From Thermodesulfovibrionia bacterium (lineage in GTDB: Bacteria; Nitrospirota; Thermodesulfovibrionia; UBA6902), in contig CAMYJJ010000098.1 in assembly GCA_947258735.1 (NCBI GenBank), forward strand, positions 1-10,075: a stretch of 10,075 nucleotides of DNA, given 5' to 3'. Position numbers and translations under genes: made by a program. The notes beneath the pieces are model-generated. The model was given only the letters and a program-made list of their open reading frames with translations, was not told the DNA's origin and searched no databases. Positions 7,031 through 10,075 of the stretch are shown in pieces (position 1 is the first letter of the stretch; each line of letters begins with the position of its first letter).

Positions 7031-7130
7031 AGGGTCCAGGGTGTTGAGGATGCAAGAGTACAGATGAACTCCACATTTGAGATGCAGATAAACACGTGAA
7101 CCCTGCAATCCTTGAATCCTTGAATCCTTC
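7031..7130. repeat. Intergenic inverted element with tandem AATCCTTG arm
   Basis: Right arm 7107-7129 holds AATCCTTG, AATCCTTG, AATCCTT in perfect tandem. The left arm 7031-7057 reads AGGGTCCAGGGTGTTGAGGA and then TGCAAGA. It resembles the reverse complement of the right arm (GGATTCAAGGATTCAAGGAT then TGCAGGGTT), many differences being G/A or C/T exchanges that would still pair as G-U in RNA. Spacer about 35 bases. It lies between the divergent orn and polA promoters, so it cannot be only a terminator. Confidence 0.5.
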
Positions 7131-7137
7131 ACTAGTG

Positions 7138-7143
7138 TATAAT
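7138..7143 (+). promoter_or_regulatory. -10 box of polA, predicts leaderless mRNA
   Basis: TATAAT stands 5 bases (ATCCC) before the polA ATG at 7149, with no Shine-Dalgarno, so transcription would begin on or next to the A of the ATG. No good -35 box sits at 16-18 bases. TTGAAT at 7112-7117 gives a 20-base spacer and TTGAAT at 7120-7125 only 12; both lie inside the tandem repeat arm. Confidence 0.55.
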
Positions 7144-7148
7144 ATCCC

Positions 7149-9806
7149 ATGCCTACACTGTATCTTATAGACGGCAACTCCTATATATACCGTGCTTTTT
7201 ACGCGGTGCGCGGTCTTACTGCCTCGGATGGTACCCCAACAAATGCAATTTATGGCTTTATTAATATGGTATTCAGAATTTTGAGGGAAAAACAGCCGGA
7301 CTATTTTTCGATTGTCTTTGATACTCCGGGGCCTACCCATAGACACGAGGCATATGAAGAATACAAGTCCCACAGACCAGGCATGCCAGATGAATTAAAG
7401 GCACAGATCCCGCTTATTAAGGAGATCGTTGATGCATTCAGGATCCATACCATTGAGATGGAAGGGTATGAAGCTGATGACCTGCTCGGGACCATTGCAA
7501 AACGGGCGGAGTCAGAGGGATTCGATGTGCTTATCGTGACCGGCGACAAAGATATGTGTCAGGCCGTGAGTCCAAAGGTGAAACTTTATGACAGCATGAA
7601 GGAGAGGATAACAGAAGAAAAAGATGTAATTGATAAATTTGGTGTTCCACCTAAGCAGTTCCCTGAAATAATCGCTTTAATGGGAGATGCCTCTGATAAT
7701 ATCCCGGGTGCTCCGGGAATCGGGGAAAAGACCGCTGTTAAACTCCTGAAGGAATTCGGTAATCTGGACAAACTGCTGGAAAACCATTCAGAGATTAAAA
7801 ACACAAGGGCGAGAAATTCCGTGGCAGCCAACATGGACAATATCAGACTGAGTAAGGAACTGGCCACGATCCATAGTGATATGAAGCTTGATCTTTCTTT
7901 GGAGGAGCTGAAACGTGATGAACCGGACTGGGTAAGGCTAAGAGATTTTTTCAGGGCCCTTGAATTCAGCAGCCTGGCCCGGCTTATTCCCAACAATACA
8001 TCCGCAGTTAATACCAAAACTGAATATGTAACAGTTAATGATAAAAAGACCCTGAATGAAATGCTCAAGTCAGTCAAAAACGATATCAGCATTGATACAG
8101 AAACGACCTCCGCAGAACCCATGAAGGCTGAACTTGTTGGAATATCTCTATCAGCAGTTCCTGAAAAAGCCTATTATATTCCCTTGGCCCATTCATATCC
8201 TGATGTGCCAAAGCAGCTTGATAAAAAAACAGTGCTTAAAGAATTGAAGGGAATTATTGAAGACAAAAAGACTGGCAAGACAGGCCATAACATAAAATAT
8301 GATCTTATTATCCTTAAAAATGAGGGGCTGGAACTGAGGGGACTTAATTTTGACACAATGCTGGCTTCTTATCTTTTAAACCCCAATAAAGCGAATCACA
8401 ACCTTACAGGCGTGGCCATGGAAAGACTGGGCATGAAAAAGCTTTCTTTCAAAGACATCATCGGCAAAGACAAAAAGGATTTCAGTGAGGTCAGTATAGA
8501 GAAGGCTACTGAATATTCCGGAGAAGATGCGGCAGCGACACTTATGCTGAAAAAAGAGTTTGCCCCGGAAATTAAAAAACACGGACTGTCAAAGCTCCTG
8601 AACGAAATGGAAATGCCGCTTATTGAAGTGCTTGCGGACATGGAAATGGCAGGTGTCAGGATTGACCTTGATCTGATGGAGAGTTTTTCAAAGAAATTGG
8701 CTGCGGAATTATCGAGCATTGAGCAGAGGATCTACTTTGCTGCCGGAGAGGAATTTAATATAAATTCACCCAAGCAGCTGCAGGAAATTCTCTTTGAAAA
8801 GCTGGGACTAAAGCCGACAAAGAAAACCAAGACAGGTTTTTCCACAAATGCTGATGTGCTCGAACAGCTTGCACAGCAGCATGAGCTTCCAAAAGAGATC
8901 ATTGAGTTCAGGGGACTGTCAAAACTGAAAAGCACGTATGTTGATGCGCTGCCCAGACTTGTCAATTCCCGGACAGGGAGGCTGCACACCTCATTTAACC
9001 AGACAGTGACAGCAACCGGACGACTCAGCAGCTCTGATCCGAATCTGCAGAATATACCGGTAAGGGGTGAGTGGGGAACGAGGATCAGGGAGGCCTTTAT
9101 AGCTGACAAAGGCAACCTCCTGCTTTCATCTGATTATTCCCAGATAGAGCTTCGTGTTTTTGCCCATCTTAGTGAAGACAAAGGACTCATGGATGCATTC
9201 AGAAAAGATGGTGACATTCATCTTCGTACCGCCTGTGAGATTTTTGGAGTTGAACCTGAACAAGTAGACAGTGATATGAGAAGGAGTGCCAAGACTGTTA
9301 ATTTTGGCATAGTCTATGGAATAAGTCCGTATGGATTAAGCCAGCAGCTCAGGATTCACCCTGACGAAGCAAAGCATTATATAGACACCTATTTTGCAAG
9401 GCACAGCGGAGTAAAAAAATATATTGACGGACTTATTAAAGACGCAACCGGGAAAGGGTATGTAACCACGTTATATGGCAGGAAGAGGGCGATCCCGGAG
9501 CTGAGAAGTACTAACAGGAACATGAAGCAGCTCGGAGAACGGCTGGCAACCAATACCCCGATACAGGGATCAGCAGCTGATATCATCAAGGTATCGATGA
9601 TTAATATCTGGAAGAGGCTGAAAAAGGAAAAGCTGAAATCAAGAATGCTTTTACAGGTCCATGACGAACTTCTGTTTGAGATCCCTGAAAAGGAAGTAAA
9701 AAAAATGGAAAAACTTGTCAGGGAAGAGATGGAGCATGCTGTTGAACTTATGGTCCCGCTTAAAGTCGATCTGGGCACGGGAAGGAATTGGGCGGAAGCG
9801 CACTAA
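7149..9806 (+). CDS. polA: DNA polymerase I
   Basis: Fills gaps and removes RNA primers at Okazaki fragments and acts in repair. 885 residues, three domains. 5' nuclease (about 1-285): LIDGNSYIYRAFYA (D8), EADDLLGTIA (108-117), VTGDKDM (130-136), GDASDNIPGAPGIGEKTA (179-196). 3'-5' proofreading (about 290-480): IDTET (D316, E318), HNIKYD (D385) and YSGED (Y456, D460), so all four acidic residues and the tyrosine are present, unlike the degenerate domain of Taq or Bacillus enzymes. Polymerase: TATGRLSSSDPNLQNIP (621-637), motif A SSDYSQIELR (D662), motif B RRSAKTVNFGIVYG (711-724) and motif C VHDELLFEIP (D839, E840). The start is the only ATG that keeps the N-terminal strand LYLIDGN at the normal distance. 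Divergent from orn; hflX follows after about 95 bases. Confidence 0.98.
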   Translation: MPTLYLIDGNSYIYRAFYAVRGLTASDGTPTNAIYGFINMVFRILREKQPDYFSIVFDTPGPTHRHEAYEEYKSHRPGMPDELKAQIPLIKEIVDAFRIHTIEMEGYEADDLLGTIAKRAESEGFDVLIVTGDKDMCQAVSPKVKLYDSMKERITEEKDVIDKFGVPPKQFPEIIALMGDASDNIPGAPGIGEKTAVKLLKEFGNLDKLLENHSEIKNTRARNSVAANMDNIRLSKELATIHSDMKLDLSLEELKRDEPDWVRLRDFFRALEFSSLARLIPNNTSAVNTKTEYVTVNDKKTLNEMLKSVKNDISIDTETTSAEPMKAELVGISLSAVPEKAYYIPLAHSYPDVPKQLDKKTVLKELKGIIEDKKTGKTGHNIKYDLIILKNEGLELRGLNFDTMLASYLLNPNKANHNLTGVAMERLGMKKLSFKDIIGKDKKDFSEVSIEKATEYSGEDAAATLMLKKEFAPEIKKHGLSKLLNEMEMPLIEVLADMEMAGVRIDLDLMESFSKKLAAELSSIEQRIYFAAGEEFNINSPKQLQEILFEKLGLKPTKKTKTGFSTNADVLEQLAQQHELPKEIIEFRGLSKLKSTYVDALPRLVNSRTGRLHTSFNQTVTATGRLSSSDPNLQNIPVRGEWGTRIREAFIADKGNLLLSSDYSQIELRVFAHLSEDKGLMDAFRKDGDIHLRTACEIFGVEPEQVDSDMRRSAKTVNFGIVYGISPYGLSQQLRIHPDEAKHYIDTYFARHSGVKKYIDGLIKDATGKGYVTTLYGRKRAIPELRSTNRNMKQLGERLATNTPIQGSAADIIKVSMINIWKRLKKEKLKSRMLLQVHDELLFEIPEKEVKKMEKLVREEMEHAVELMVPLKVDLGTGRNWAEAH

Positions 9807-9811
9807 TGTTT

Positions 9812-9877
9812 GAGTTAGGAGTCAGGAGTCAGGAGAATGGTATTGTTTATTGCCTGAACTCTAAACTCAATACTCTT
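9812..9877. repeat. Intergenic inverted element with tandem GGAGTCA arm, after polA
   Basis: Left arm 9812-9835 reads GAGTTAGGAGTCAGGAGTCA then GGAG, a tandem of 7-base units. The reverse complement of 9853-9875 reads GAGTATTGAGTTTAGAGTTC then AGG. The GAGT words line up in register three times, and CAGG closes the stem. The spacer is 17 bases (AATGGTATTGTTTATTG). It starts 5 bases after the polA stop and could form a terminator-like hairpin, but no T-run follows. It lies in the polA-hflX gap before the hflX ribosome binding site. Confidence 0.6.
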
Positions 9878-9889
9878 AACACCATTTCC

Positions 9890-9894
9890 GGAGG
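9890..9894 (+). promoter_or_regulatory. Shine-Dalgarno of hflX that points to an ATT start
   Basis: GGAGG, six bases (AAACCC) before ATT at 9901. Spacing is ideal for initiation at that codon, and no ATG, GTG or TTG lies within reach in the HflX frame. Confidence 0.6.
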
Positions 9895-9900
9895 AAACCC

Positions 9901-10075
9901 ATTCCGTCAGTATTAGGCAATACATCAGGGCTTAAGAAGAGCGATGTAAAGACCCTCGAGAGAATTTACAGAAAGCGCATCCCCAAAGAAAAGGCTTTAA
10001 CAACAGATCTTGCCGGTATACTGGCAGAGTGTTCCCGTTCAATAGGCCGTCAGGTGGGGGTCCTGGTCAATAGAA
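9901..10075 (+). CDS. hflX: GTPase HflX, N-terminal part (3' end outside window), ATT start
   Basis: HflX is a ribosome-binding GTPase that splits stalled or heat-damaged 70S ribosomes. Only the first 58 codons are visible, before the GTPase domain. They read (I/M)PSVLGNTSGLKKSD, then LERIYRKRIPKEKAL, LAGILAECSRSIGRQ and VGVLVNR. This is the N-terminal module of the longer HflX type, where GNTSGLKKSQ, LERLYRRRVP and RQVGVLIDR are typical. Upstream the frame hits TAA at 9877-9879, and the first ATG, GTG or TTG in frame is GTG at 10054, beyond the conserved part. The most economical reading is initiation at ATT (9901), placed correctly behind GGAGG; an ATG misread or mutated to ATT would look the same. 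Function is assigned from the N-terminus alone, since the G motifs are not in view. Confidence 0.8.
   Translation, partial: MPSVLGNTSGLKKSDVKTLERIYRKRIPKEKALTTDLAGILAECSRSIGRQVGVLVNR

Noticed and set aside
7031..7130. Small CRISPR-like array in the orn-polA gap
   Set aside because: Units are only 8 bases, directly adjacent without spacers, and there are no cas genes.
7586..8122. 178-codon minus-strand ORF, Ser- and Leu-rich
   Set aside because: Antisense shadow of polA; the composition comes from reversed codon bias, and there is no start signal.
9389..9778. 129-codon minus-strand ORF rich in Ser, Phe and Ile
   Set aside because: Antisense to the polymerase motifs B and C of polA; the hydrophobic character is an artefact of the opposite frame.
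9812..9877. Rho-independent terminator for polA
   Set aside because: An inverted repeat is present, but the stem is interrupted and no T-run follows, so I list it as a repeat element and leave termination open.

Overview
The window is chromosomal housekeeping DNA from a bacterium of moderate GC content, densely coded on both strands. It has no phage, transposase, CRISPR, tRNA or rRNA gene. L-aspartate oxidase, a class A penicillin-binding protein (so a peptidoglycan cell wall), a single-cluster 4Fe-4S ferredoxin and an anaerobe-style intergenic texture fit an environmental Gram-negative or deep-branching lineage such as Nitrospirota or Desulfobacterota. That assignment is a guess from gene content, not a demonstrated placement.

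Left part (1-2162). The 3' end of nadB (NAD synthesis) is followed after 2 bases by pyk (pyruvate kinase), so the two are probably one transcript. Behind pyk lies a 17-codon ORF with a good ribosome binding site, which may be the stump of a lost gene. It runs head-on into the next gene.

Middle part (2159-6950), all on the minus strand. In transcription order the genes are orn (oligoribonuclease), a 316-residue conserved protein of unknown function, a small ferredoxin, a bifunctional penicillin-binding protein 1A and a small secreted TPR protein. Each gap is large enough for its own promoter. The penicillin-binding protein and the unknown gene have near-consensus sigma70-type promoters that end 5-8 bases before the start codon, so their mRNAs would have almost no leader.

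Right part (7149-10075). polA (DNA polymerase I with apparently intact 5' nuclease, proofreading and polymerase sites) is divergent from orn. It also has a TATAAT box right before its ATG. After polA begins a partial hflX (ribosome-associated GTPase). Its reading frame has no ATG, GTG or TTG at the expected place, but has a perfect GGAGG six bases before an ATT codon.

The main non-coding theme is four intergenic elements (4991-5084, 5293-5360, 7031-7130, 9812-9877). They differ in sequence but share one design: an arm of short tandem units of roughly 7-11 bases, a spacer, and a degraded inverted copy of that arm. This design, the AUU-type start of hflX and the near-leaderless promoters are the observations most worth following up.
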